The notes beneath the pieces are model-generated. The model was given only the letters and a program-made list of their open reading frames with translations. It was not told the origin of the DNA and searched no databases. A stretch of DNA of 64,000 bases, from contig NXFV01001213.1 in NCBI GenBank assembly GCA_002803225.1, positions 114,582-178,581 of the forward strand, read 5' to 3'. This document shows, in pieces, positions 13,440 to 23,782 of the stretch. How positions within the stretch are numbered: position 1 is the stretch's first letter; every line of letters starts with the position of its first letter. The translations under genes were made by a program, and so were the position numbers. Source of the DNA: Gamarada debralockiae (lineage: Eukaryota; Ascomycota; Leotiomycetes; Helotiales; Hyphodiscaceae).

Positions 13440-13780
13440 ATAAATGGAAGCATACATCAGTGCAACAACTACGAGAATGAGAGCTCTTCCCCCAAGAGTA
13501 AACCCAAGGATAACAAGAGTGATGGAGGCAGCGAGTAGCGGAACCGATACAGCCATCATGGGCCCAGTATCTGAAGGCGTAAGGCCTGTGAAGATGGTGA
13601 ACGGCGTGTTAAAGATATAGCCTCCAAATTATGCAAGCAAGAAGCGGGGATCGATAGCCAAGCGAACAATACCGACCCCGTAGCCACACAAAGACCTGCA
13701 AGGATCGATACCCCAGCGATTGCGGATTGAAGCCCTACAAAATTCATGAGGTAGCCGCAATGACCGCCTGGGAAGTCTCT
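13440..13780 (-). pseudogene. Relic of a multi-pass membrane protein gene
   Basis: On the minus strand, hydrophobic segments appear in different frames. NFVGLQSAIAGVSILAGLCV and ATGSVLFAWLSIP lie at about 13656-13747. Then, after a frame change near 13620, FNTPFTIFTGLTPSDTGPMM, AVSVPLLAASITLVILGFTL and GGRALILVVVALMYASIYGR run to about 13440. These look like three or four transmembrane helices of one former protein. No start or continuous frame survives. The family is not recognised; a decayed transporter or fungal integral membrane protein are both possible. Confidence 0.4.
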
Positions 13781-14829
13781 GAGCTAGCGAAGTGGGTGCA
13801 CTGGTTCGATTGAATGAACGGTCTCGTAGAGGTTTCAGACAGCTTTTCTAGCTGTAGGACAACCCGTGGGGCAGAGAGATGATGGAGAACTTGGAGCCGG
13901 AATTGGCAGATTTGATGGCTGCACCGATGTGGAAAGAAAGCGCGAGGAAGCCCGATATCCAGGGAGTAGATTCCTAGAAAGCTGACTGGGACAAACAATC
14001 GGAAGCATTCGGAGTTTCATCCTGAGTGACAGCTCTAGCGACAATCAAACTCGTGGGAATAGTTGAATTCATCGCTGGAGGAGCTAGGAGTCCAGGTAGT
14101 GACTATCGGGGAAGTACTCGTGATATCAGAAATGTTTAGATATTTATTCTGGTTACAGACTTGTAACAAACGGTACATCAATGGAACTTTTGAACTAGAT
14201 ATTGGATTCGCAAGATCAATAAACATTTTCTCTAGCTATAGATGAGTACTTAAAAGTTGCATGAATTCGTTTTGGTACAGTCGTGGTTGGACTTGGCAAC
14301 ACTCGTCGTGTGGCTGAACGTCCAGAGAGAGTTGAAGAATCAAGCCCCGAATCTGGACTTGAAAGACATGCTCGTGGCTGAGAAATCCAATAAATTGTAT
14401 TTACCGTGAAGTTCCTGCCGTATTCCCCAAGTTATCCGTGTCATTTTAGAGCTGCTTCAGCCACTGTGCCATTTTGGGTACATCTGAGCAAGAGATCTCA
14501 TCCCATGACACAAGACTTAGACCTTCACCCTCTGTAAATTGGCGAAAATGTATTGAGAACTTGCTACATTAGTATGCTTGGTTATTATCAGCATTGAACC
14601 TGGATTTCACTTGAAGGGAGATGTTATTTTTGGGAGTTCGGATGAAAGGGACTGTAGGGACATGCCATGACAGTAGATGTGCGAGGAGTGTCGCAATGTT
14701 TCAGATGCTCAACACCAGTGAATGATTGAACTGATATCGACAGAACTCAGCAAGCCTGAGTTTTTCAGGAGTGAATATACACTATCTTGTTACGGATTCA
14801 CTCTGGAATGGCATTGGCGACTTCCAATA
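13781..14829. other. Intergenic, no gene seen
   Basis: Possible further upstream remnants of the membrane-protein relic lie at 13780-14040, but nothing can be assigned. The rest up to about 14830 has no supported feature. Confidence 0.4.
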
Positions 14830-15449
14830 CAAAGCGTGATTTCAACCGCGTCAACAGGCAACACCTGGAAACAAACACGTCAGCGTGCAAAGCAGTCCGG
14901 TATCAAGCAATCCGAAGTCTCTCCACACACTCCGCAAGACGAATTTGCTTTATTTCCCAAACTTCCAGTTGAGCTACATCTCAAGATTGGAGGGAAGATT
15001 CCCTGACTCGAGATTTGCCGAGATTCGGTCCACCTACATCTTCGAAGACACTGGATTATGCAACGATGACTTCACCACCTGGCGACCTCTTTGCATCGAA
15101 AGAACACCTGCTTTGTACTTCGTTTGCCAAGAAGCTGGGACGGAGGTGACGAAGGCATATATAAGCCATTCCGAGGTACCGAGGAAGATTCAGGAGTGAT
15201 TTTGTGTGACTGGACTACCTGTGATTTACCAACTGGAGGTTACACAGAGTCTAGGTGAAACTCGCAATTCTTTTCCCAAGGAAATGTAGAAGTCGATTAG
15301 ACGCGTGGCTATTGAAGATAATGCTATTCAGATGGCTAGAGACTGCATCCGCGGCCTCGAATTGCGCAAAATGCAGTTGGAGGAGCTCGCGGTCATACCC
15401 CAGTGGGCTTTGGAGCAATCAACCCAAATCAAACAAAGCGTCATAAACT
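14830..15449 (+). pseudogene. 2EXR-domain gene, frameshifted pseudogene
   Basis: The 2EXR signature EFALFPKLPVELHLKI (about 14940-14990) is followed in another frame by FAEIRSTYIFEDTG, DDFTTWRPLCIERTPALYFV and CQEAGTEVTKAY (to about 15165). A third frame gives YKPFRGTEEDSGVILCDW, and a fourth piece LRKMQLEELAVIPQWALEQ runs to about 15420. Order and content match the neighbouring copy at 15916-16758 end to end. At least three frame changes and several stops make it non-functional. 2EXR proteins are a large fungal family of unknown function named for a conserved N-terminal motif. Confidence 0.75.
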
Positions 15450-15915
15450 GAGGTGCTCTAATAGACGATTGAAGCGTGACTCCCAAAATAATTAATTCAA
15501 CACAGCAGCAGCTTGTTTCCAGAGAGAATTCATATTGCGCAGATAAATTCACTACAAAGTCAAGTTTGCAGCCGAGTGTAGAAATCACGTGGCGGAAGTC
15601 AAGGACTTTCGCCACGTGATTATGCGCTTCGGCAGCTCCGACCTCTCCGACACCTTTCGACTCGACACGCAATAAATTGTCACCAACATCAAATCACCCT
15701 GCAACAAACAAGCTATATTCGATCACCTATAAAGGCATAGAGCGCATCAAACCTCTTCCAGTCCGGCAATACCGCAACTACCTCACCAGAATCAGCTTCG
15801 GGAGACCTCCACATCAACGACCGAGACGATGGAGCGATTTAGTTATTTCACAACAAACAATCCAACAACAATCCCTCAGGTTCTCTCAAAGAATTAAATT
15901 CTTCATACGTCCACG

Positions 15916-16758
15916 ATGTCTTCATCACAAATCACAACTTCGAGCAGCAGCCCCATCGAAGGCAACAAAGACTCCACCACTATCACAGCACCTGCTGCTG
16001 GCTCAAGCGCAACCCCGATGGACCTCACTGGAGAGGATGAGGGTGACCCCACCAATGGCATTATCAACGCATCGAGCAGTGCTGAAGCCATCAACCCAGC
16101 GTTCACTCTGTTCCCCAAGCTTCCTCCTGAGTTGCGTTGCAAGATCTGGCAGTATGCTCTCCCTGGCCCAAGATACATCGAAATTCAATCAAGAGATGTT
16201 TACGACGAAGATGGATATCTGCTTCATGATGACAAGTTCTGGAAGCCACAATGTATCGAGCAGGTGCCTTCTTTATTCTGGACATGCCGCGAGGCCAAAG
16301 AGGAAGTTTGCAAAATATACAAACCCTTCCGAGGCAATGAGCCAGGTTCTGCGGTAGTTTTGTGCAATTTCAACAAAGATTATATGTGTTTCTGATACCC
16401 GAGATTCCGCCTCTATGTCGGAGCGTTCCTCGATGAGCTTCCAAGGGATATCCGGAGAACGCTTCGGTTCATGGCAGTCGATTTAAGCCTTATCCCTATG
16501 CATTGGAATCATATCGAGGAAGGACTTCATCAGATATCATTGGAAGAGCTTGCAATAGAGACGGGAGCTCTGATGGAGAAAGACCCAGCTATTGTCGATT
16601 TCGTCGCACAGGAGGTTAAGCACCGCGGCTTGGATGGAGCATTTCGTGACTGGTTTGAAGGCACAATTGTTGAGACGGTCAAGGAAGTCCACCCGGAATG
16701 GAAGCCTCCCTTGGTGAGGTATGGGGTATTTAAGACCGTGGGCAAGAATTCTACTTGA
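15916..16758 (+). pseudogene. 2EXR-domain gene interrupted by one in-frame TGA
   Basis: A single-exon frame runs from ATG 15916 to the stop at 16756-16758 (281 codons including both stops). It is broken only by TGA at 16393-16395, which falls between KDYMCF and YPRFRLYVG. The copy at 32795-33640 has Ser at the equivalent place (DYMLFSFPRF). Signature pieces are FTLFPKLPPELRCKIWQYAL, PGPRYIEIQSRDV, FWKPQCIEQVPSLFWTCREA and, at the C-terminus, VKEVHPEWKPPLVRYGVF. TGA can arise from CGA by one C-to-T change. The N-terminus is Ser/Thr-rich (MSSSQITTSSSS). The gene follows a CAA-rich leader and looks recently disabled, unless the short 159-residue product is used. The function of the family is unknown. 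Confidence 0.8.
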
Positions 16759-17771
16759 GAGTCAATGAGATCAGCCTTTCTCAGTTAACAACAACTCAGT
16801 TGATCTCCATTCTCGAATTATGCGACAGCAGAACTCGATCTAACGTTCTCATCGCGTCTGGCAATAACAATATCTTATCACAGCAATACAATCCATTTTC
16901 CATTTTCGAACTGTGCAGTAGCAAGTCTCAACCTACCACACTCCTCACATCCAACAACACAGAGTTTCCAGGTCATTTCTGGCCCTCATGTCTCATCACT
17001 CGATGAATCGGCATTTATCGGCGGTTCCGAGGGGCGTTAAGGGACAGCCAGTCTCTTCCGAAGATAAATAATAAATCAAACACATCAACCTGAGACCAGA
17101 CCATACACGCTTCGATTGCTAAGTGAGACCATGACTGCTATGCAATATCGAACCCATCAGCTTCCAAACAAACTTGTTGAATTGACAGTGGGGCTTGTAG
17201 CAAGAGAATTCCAAGGTGCTTCTAGAGTTGATGCATAGACAAACTCACTGTAATAAAGTTGCGCGCTCCGAGCGTGCGAAAATTGATTTTCGCACAAGGT
17301 AATCAACGCTAAATTTCAACTGTAGGAACCATCGGTTCATCTTGAAGACAGCGAATAAACGACATTCGTTTACCCCTGCGGGAGCCTAGATACGTGGCTT
17401 ACCCCTCGCTAGCCAAAAACAGTTAGCACAGAATTCAACCAATTGAAAGAATTACTAATCATCCGAATGTACGAGCTGTTACATAGGTCAGCCTCGTGAG
17501 GCTGAACGCAGACGACATGTTGCGCAGCCTGGACGTCGACGACGGTCTTCCACCCTTTAACTTTCTCTCTATACGTCGTTCTGACAATATCACTCCAATC
17601 GAAGCAATACTACAATGGTTAGCGCATGAAATCTATTTTCATCTCTTACTGACGTCGTGGGCTATGAAGCCTCTGAGACAGTTATACCCCGACCTAAATG
17701 CCGAGAGCACAGCAAGCAATGCAGCAAGAGTCGAGTATGTTAGAATTCGCTCTCACCTAGCCCTGCTGACA
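16759..17771. other. Intergenic, upstream of the hydrolase-NB-ARC gene
   Basis: No separate gene is supported. In its last 276 bp an open frame runs directly into the hydrolase gene, with an ATG at 17517 that could be an alternative start. GTTAGA...CTGAC...TCTAG at 17738-17778 could instead be an intron. Confidence 0.4.
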
Positions 17772-20700
17772 ATGTCTAGCATAATCGCCATTCACGGCCT
17801 AAATCCTCGAAGCAAGAACGATGCCGACCACGCTTGGGATACGTGGCGCAAGCCTGCTGGCCCCCAAGGACATCTCTGGCTCCGTGACGACCTGCCTCAA
17901 TACGTTCCCGAATCACGGATCTTCCTCTACGAGTATAACTCAACGGCGGTCTATGGGAAAGATAGGGATACATTCGTAGGTAAGGCGAACGAATTGCTCG
18001 AGGCGATAAGAATAGAGAGAGACGACGGAGAGTCAAACCCGATTCTTCTTCTAGGTCACAGTATGGGTGGGCTGCTGATCAAGCAGGCGTTGATCAATGC
18101 ACATAATAATCCAAAATACACGCCGATTAAAGATGCCACGACAGGGCTGGCGTTCTTTGCCACACCACACCATGGAGGAGACTGGATGTTGGTGAGCCTG
18201 GGAGGTGTAGTGACCAAGATTGCAACGGCAGTGGGATTTCAGAAAGGCGACGACGTGTTAGAGACGCTAAAGAACGGGAGAATCTTCTCAGATATTATGC
18301 AAGAACACTGGAGGCACCAGTTGTTAAAGTACGATATTATCTCATTTTGGGGAGCTCTGGATAAGGTGAGTCGAGGATTGTGACAAACTTGGCGCACTTA
18401 CTAATTATATCATGTATTAGATCGTACCAGTAGAGAGCGCACGATTTGGCATGCCCGGCGACCACGAGAACGTCGTGAAGTTGAACGCGGACCATAGTGG
18501 AGTATGTAAATTCGGGTCGAGTCTCGAGGATCACGATAATTTTAAGCTGGTACGGGGCAATATTAGAGACCTTTACAAGAATGCTCTTAAGATACGTGAG
18601 TTAGACGCTGTACCCTCTGTTGTTAGTCTTGAAGGAAGAGTTAAGGCTGCAGATAAGGATCTCCAAGCGCGATGGTCTCAGTTAGGGGGAAATGGTTCTT
18701 GAAGATAAAATATGTAAATGGCAATTTAGACAACCTTTTCCATATTTGATAACATCTCTTATATCTTTATATAAAAGTACATTACTAATAATTGCAGCTA
18801 AAATTCTAGCCAGCGCTCCTAGCCATGGAAACGTGCACTGGAAAGTGCCTCGTACTATTAATAACTTGTTTACTGGGCGTGCTAAGCTGCTACGTCGAAT
18901 ACAAAACGCCTTACACATTGACTGTACTTCCCCTGCCGATAAGCAAAAGAGATTCGTTATTACTGGACTAGGAGGACAAGGGAAGAGCGAGATCTGTCTA
19001 CAAGTTGCGAGTCTAATGCGAGAAGAGTACGTCTTAACTCTGCCTCTAATATTGTCTATATTATCTCACCTAATAACAATAGGTTCTGGGGGGTGTTCTG
19101 GGTTGACGTCGGCAGGCCGTCTATCGCCGAAAGGGACTTTATTGCTATTGCCAAGATTCTAGGGCACTCGGTCGAGAGCGTTCCTGATGCTCTTCAGGTT
19201 CTCGCAAGTATTAAGCAATGCTGGCTCCTTATTCTCGACAATGCCGATGATCCGAATTTTGATTACCAGAACTATCTTCCATCTGGCACTTACGGTGCTG
19301 TTATTATAACGTCTCGTGTTGCTAAATGCAGGCTGTATAGCCCGGATGAAGCAGAAGCACTAGAGGGTCTTGAAAACCAAGACGCTAAAGAGCTCCTTCT
19401 TAAAGCCGCCGAACTTCCTCAAGAATCATGGTCATCTTATGATAGTGAATCCGAGGAAGTCGTCCGCCTGCTAGGATCACACACGCTTGCGCTAATCCAA
19501 GCAGGTGCATATATTGCGCAAGGCCACTGTCAATTGCACCAATACCCTAAGGTCTACCAACGACAGCGGATGCGACTCCTAAAGTACCGGCCAAAGCAAG
19601 CCCAGTCGAGGTACTGCGATGTTTACGCGACCTTTGAAGCATCTGCAGACGTGCTAGAACAGTCTAATAGCGAGGCTGCAAAGGACGCTCTATGTTTGCT
19701 CGAAATTGTATCAATGCTCAGCTCAAGCATTCTTCCTCTTCAGGTCTTTCAAGACGCATGGGACGGTTGTCGAGAAGTCCTCCGCGCTAATGGTAAAGAG
19801 GCGAGTAAGATAGATACCCTCTCCATACAGCACCTTTCGCGATTGCCTAGCTTTATAGGAGTAGACGGCAACGAATGGGATCCTTACCGTCTTACTGAGG
19901 CCAGCTCTTTACTCGCGTCACTTTGCTTAGTCACGCGACACAATTCAGACGGTTTACTCGGATTATCCATGCACCTGTTGACGCACGCGTGGGCCAAAGA
20001 CCGTCAGGGCCCCGAGCAGCAAGGCGTGGCTTGGATCGCAGCTGGATGTGTTCTTGCGCTCTCTCGGTTGAATACTTATACGTGGCAGAGGCAAGAGAGG
20101 CGTCTACTCCCGCACATACAGTCCTATCTTAATATAGAGATTGGCAGGGTGCTCTCGCTTAGATTCCAAGCTATAGCTGTTCCAATTCTTCCTATTCTTC
20201 TCGAATGTGGCTGGGCCTTGCTAGATATGCGGCAGGACGTTAGACTTGGCCATCTCCTAAAAGATATGTTTATCGAACTTAGACAGAACCCCGAAGAGCC
20301 ATCACAAGAGTTTTTACCACTATATAATCTCCAAGCTCGGAGTTTGTGTAACCTAGGGAAGAATAAGAAGGCGGTTGCGCTGCTTGAGCAGGTGGTCAAG
20401 ATTGGGGGAACCACGTTGGCCCCAGACCACCCTGATCGGCTGGCCTCGCAGCACTCGCTTGCTAGTGCGTACAGGGCGAATGGGCAAGTGAAGGAGGCAG
20501 TAGCGATGCTCGAGCAGGTAGTCAAGATCGAGGGAACTACACTAGCGCCAGACCATCCTAGTCGGCTGGCCTCGCAGCACGCGCTTGCTCTTGCGTACGA
20601 GGCGAATGGGCAAGTGAAGGAGGCAATAGCGATGCTCGAGCAGGTGGTCAAGATCAAGGGAACTACGCTAGCGTCGGACCACCCTGATCGGCTGGCCTCG

Positions 20701-20874
20701 CAGCACGCGCTTGCTCTTGCGTACAGGGCGAATGGGCAAGTGAAGGAGGCAATAGCGATGCTCGAGCAGGTGGTCAAGATCAAGGGAACTATACTAGCAC
20801 CAGACCATCCTAGTCGAGTTGTGTCGGAGGTAGCACTTGCCTACTGTTGGTTGGAACTGCCTAATCAGGTATAG
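17772..20874 (+). CDS. STAND/NLR-like receptor: alpha/beta hydrolase - NB-ARC - TPR
   Basis: Four exons: 17772-18365, 18421-18694, 18798-19026 and 19083-20874, all phases agreeing, about 962 residues. The N-terminal SERAC1/lipase-like hydrolase has the oxyanion region SIIAIHGLNPRS, nucleophile elbow GHSMGG, a likely acid in ISFWGALDKIVP and a likely His in LNADHSGVCKF. The catalytic set therefore looks complete. The NB-ARC part has P-loop GLGGQGKSE, FWGVFWVDVGRP, Walker B CWLLILDNADD and AVIITSRV. After a helical spacer come kinesin-light-chain-like TPRs with near-identical 42-residue units. The last nine codons and the stop lie inside a repeat element that starts at 20845. By analogy with fungal NLRs the hydrolase is the effector and the TPRs the sensor, giving ligand-triggered lipase or esterase activity; this is inference. 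The start is uncertain: ATG 17517 is in frame upstream. The intron at 18695-18797 could use a second acceptor 12 bp later. Confidence 0.85.
20371..20844 (+). repeat. 126-bp tandem repeats encoding 42-residue TPR units
   Basis: Units begin at 20371, 20497, 20623 and 20749, exactly 126 bp apart. Each encodes LLEQVVKIxGTTLAPDHPxR or the cognate MLEQVVKI form, followed by LASQHxLAxAYxANGQVKEA. Nucleotide identity between units is very high; for example GGGCAAGTGAAGGAGGCA recurs unchanged. The fourth unit is cut short by the repeat element at 20845. Such identity indicates recent duplication or ongoing gene conversion of the sensor repeats. Confidence 0.92.
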
Positions 20875-21000
20875 CCTGTATTTTCCCCCTCTTTTGTGAT
20901 ATAAGAGAGCTCTTCCCCTCCTTGTATTTCAGCTCCTTAGATATCAGCTAGGTCTAGAAATGCCACTATATTTCGCCCCCAAAATACAGCTCAACTGACA
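20845..21000 (+). mobile_element. TG...CA repeat element, copy 1 (156 bp), ending the TPR gene
   Basis: It begins TGTTGGTTGGAACTGCC and ends CAGCTCAACTGACA. The ends are imperfect inverted repeats (TGTTGGTTG versus TGTCAGTTG). It contains GTGATATAAGAG, a possible TATA box. Two further copies occur at 21515-21660 (same strand) and 63765-63920 (opposite strand). Copies 1 and 3 are the same length and differ at only about ten positions. No clear target duplication is seen. It could be a very short solo LTR or a MITE; it has no coding capacity of its own but supplies the last codons of the upstream gene. Confidence 0.75.
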
Positions 21001-21325
21001 AGGATAGGCAACGTTAGACTCAAGACGTAATTTCTTTGATATATTTAATATATATATATATTTTTTAATCTCTATTTTATAGGGGGTCCTGGGGGGACGG
21101 ATAAATTTATATTTAATGAAGTTTGTCAATCACTTCTAGCATTTTCTAGCACGCAGAAGGTATATCGCCTCTCGGCCCCGATTAGCCCTGGCCCTAAGCC
21201 GCACAGCGTGTGCAATATAGACAGAAGTAATGCTCATTGGGTTTTATTTATATAAATTCACATGCTATAATGCAAACGAATAATAGCGGTTGTTAAGCGC
21301 TGTATTTGTACACGGTAAGTCGTTT
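21001..21325. other. Short AT-rich intergenic stretch
   Basis: This contains a TATATATA run near 21048-21060. No gene is seen. Confidence 0.4.
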
Positions 21326-21492
21326 TGTAACGGGTTAGACCCTGGGAGAAGACTGGGTCATATGACCTGACCTTCGTTGCTCTGGCTACTAGTGCCGTCT
21401 GTGTGTAAACATCGTACGAAGGGCAGGGCTCTTCTCTTCTCTCCTTAGCATTTCCTTTTCGAATATACTACCCCAGGGCGTAATAAATGTTA
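21326..21492 (+). mobile_element. Decayed solo-LTR-like relic related to 10637-10806
   Basis: It begins TGTAACGGG and shares, in the same order, GGTCATATGACC, CTCTTCTC and CTCCTTAG blocks with the solo LTR at 10637. The length is similar (about 167 bp). The right end is not sharp and no duplication is evident. Confidence 0.4.
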
Positions 21493-21514
21493 AATATGAG
21501 GTGATATGGTCAAC

Positions 21515-21660
21515 TGTTGGTTGGAACTGCCCAATATGGCATAGCTTATTTCCCCCCTTTTTTTGTAGAGCTCTCCCCCTCCTTATAATTCCAGCTTCTT
21601 AGATATCAAGCTAGCTCTAAAAATGCCACTATATTTCGCCTCCACGCAGCTCAACTGACA
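21515..21660 (+). mobile_element. TG...CA repeat element, copy 2 (146 bp)
   Basis: Starts TGTTGGTTGGAACTGCC and ends CAGCTCAACTGACA. It is colinear with copy 1 but has about 10 bp of internal deletions and more substitutions, so it is probably older. It lies 515 bp beyond copy 1 in the same orientation. Confidence 0.75.
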
Positions 21661-22320
21661 CACCATCACCTGACGCGTGACAGAGGGGCCTGCCAATGAT
21701 ATTTCTTTGGCTCTGTGCTGCTTTTAACATTTCAATCATTTGAACTTCAATCATGGATTCTACATATCAAGTGCTTATCCCTAAGACTCCAACGCATACT
21801 CTTTAACAGGAACGATAAGCTACGTATTCTGATACTCTATTATACCGCAGGTTGGTTAATTAATGAGATCCGCCTGCAAGACCCTAAAATCACACGCCGA
21901 CAGATCTAGTATGCTCACGAGACACGTCCGACTCCTCAAAAGAAAGGGGCATTGCAGCGCCTATGTCACTGAAATACTCCGCGGCGCAAGGAACTCGTAC
22001 AATGAGTAACTTCAAGCTCTTTCACGCGAGAAGTCCCATGGGCAGAGATACCAAGGTTGCTTGGATGGGAAGGGTGGTGTGGTGAGAAGGCAATTTGTAC
22101 TGCTTTAAAGAAGGAAGGATATTGCAGAGCCGTCCGAAGGGAAGAAGCCACCTCTGTCTGATGAGAATCAACGGAAAAGGCTCCAATGGGCATACGACCA
22201 CGAGAATTGAGCCTTGGATATGTGGAATATATCTGTTAGAGTGATAAGGCTTCGGTCTAGCCCGGATATCATAAAGGCAGTGGGTTACTAAGCTTATTGG
22301 ATCTGCAGAGCCTTTTTACT
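21661..22320. other. Intergenic, no gene seen
   Basis: Only short, domain-free open frames occur here. It ends at the LTR boundary at 22321. Confidence 0.4.
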
Positions 22321-23320
22321 GTAACAGCTACAGGTAGCTGGAGGGCAACAAGAGGGATCACAGTATATCAGAGAAGCAGCAATAGGGGAAGAAAGACAAT
22401 AGTGGTGATATTCGTGGTGGTTGAAAAGAGGTTCTGCAGTACTTGTATGCTTGTGAGTAAGAAAACTCAAGCTTGCCCTTCTCCAAGTAAGGTCAACAGC
22501 CCTTACTTATACTCTGTTCCTAGCTGCTAGCTCCAGTAGCAGCTATACTAGCTACTAGCCTCATATAAGCTAAGATCGGCATTTCCGGACCCTTCGGAGG
22601 TCACCGAGGTCTAGACCTCCAGCTCCTAGGTCATCTTGTACCCTATGTTCTTCTAAACCCTCAGGGCTCCCACAGGTCTAGATCAACCCCTTCGAGTCCC
22701 TGTAGGCCTAGACTACTCCTTCAGGGCCAGGGTCCTATTCCAGTCCTTTGAGGCTCCTGATCTTCAGAGCTTCCGCCAGTCTAGATCAACCCCTTCAAGT
22801 CCTTCAAGGCTTCCGATCTTCAGAGCTTCCGCGAGTCTCGATCGACCCCTCGCCTGATATTTCGCCCTGATTGCGAGACCTTTCGCACCTTTTCCAACTG
22901 CGCCATGGAGTACTCGGCAGCGCGATTACATATCCGGTCTCAGAAAGGGATAGAACGCGAATGCTAAGGAGTCCTTGTACTCCTATTGCACCAGAGGCTT
23001 AGTAAGACTGTCTGCAGGCGTCCATGACGTCTTAATCTACTTGATCTTAATAGTTCCTTTGGCTGCATATTCCTGTAACTAATACTAGTGAATATCTATA
23101 TACTCAAGCTTAGTGACTAACTTCAGAGACTTCTTCATTATCAATCAAAACTGTTGGTAGGTTGTTATAGGACACTATTAGTTATTAATCAGGATTAAGC
23201 TTAATATTATCAAAGAATCATTAGTACCAAAGCAACCAGGTGTAGAGCATTAAGGCCGCTAGTAGTTCAGCTTCAGTTGTAGATATAAAAACAGAGTTCT
23301 TTTTTCTACCTTCTAACTAG
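22321..23320 (-). mobile_element. Ty1/copia retrotransposon remnant: RNase H end plus 3' LTR
   Basis: On the minus strand, conceptual reading from about 23300 to 22960 gives copia RNase H and C-terminal motifs separated by stops: SVFISTTEAELLAAL (compare the family's STTEAEY), YIDIH, LQEYAAKGTIKIK and TSWTPADSLTKPL (compare the family's ILTKPL). TAG/TAA stops replace Trp/Gln-type codons, as expected after RIP. Next comes a purine-rich stretch near 22850 and an LTR of about 525 bp whose far end is at 22321 (TGTAACAGCTACAGG on the plus strand). That end is shared with the inverted pair at 11041-11876. The LTR interior repeats a motif around AAGGGGTTGATCTAGAC. The gag, protease, integrase and reverse transcriptase parts are absent. 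Confidence 0.72.
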
Positions 23321-23479
23321 TTGTTCTGCCAAAAGCTTATATTTGCAACCTTGTGTTCCGTGTCTTTATATATTGTCTCCAAAGGAGGCATTGGAAAGCC
23401 TTTAAAGGGAGGAGAGTCATTATAGTTGGACCTATCAGTTGATCCTAAAACTGGCTCGAATTGCGCAGGATGAGGATAC

Positions 23480-23782
23480 CTCAGGGCTTGGAATACCGTC
23501 CGTGTTTGGAATATCATCAAGGACGACCTCCTTAAGCTCCCAGCACTGACTGAATTTTTGGTCTTGAATAACACTAGCTGCTTGAATTACACGTACAGCA
23601 CTGCCACCATGATTAAGGATTTGGAAGTGGAGGAAGACGCGGAAAAAGCTGCGGAGATTATTTCAAAGGTGGAGGTATTGGTATTTGATGAAGTCAAGAA
23701 GAATCATCCAAAGTGGAAGCCGCCATCTGTTCAAGTGGGAAGCTTCCTAACAGAATTCATACCAGAGGATGATTCCGTTTGA
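23480..23782 (+). pseudogene. 2EXR-domain gene, 3' fragment
   Basis: Only the C-terminal half remains: WNIIKDDLLKLPALTEFLVL, then KVEVLVFDEVKKNHPKWKPP and SVQVGSFL, stop at 23780-23782. The KNHPKWKPPSVQVGSF block matches KEVHPEWKPPLVRYGVF of the copy at 15916-16758. The N-terminal 2EXR motif is missing. The 5' side abuts the copia remnant within about 160 bp, suggesting the insertion or a linked deletion removed it. An ATG within the piece (MIKDLEVEEDAEK) is not evidence of expression. Confidence 0.65.

Noticed and set aside
15328..15672. Minus-strand frame of 114 codons
   Set aside because: It is antisense to the decayed 2EXR copy and continues into the next gene's promoter without features.
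20124..20783. 219-codon minus-strand frame made of repeats
   Set aside because: It is the antisense shadow of the 126-bp TPR repeats; the sense strand has the NB-ARC-TPR gene with correct splicing.
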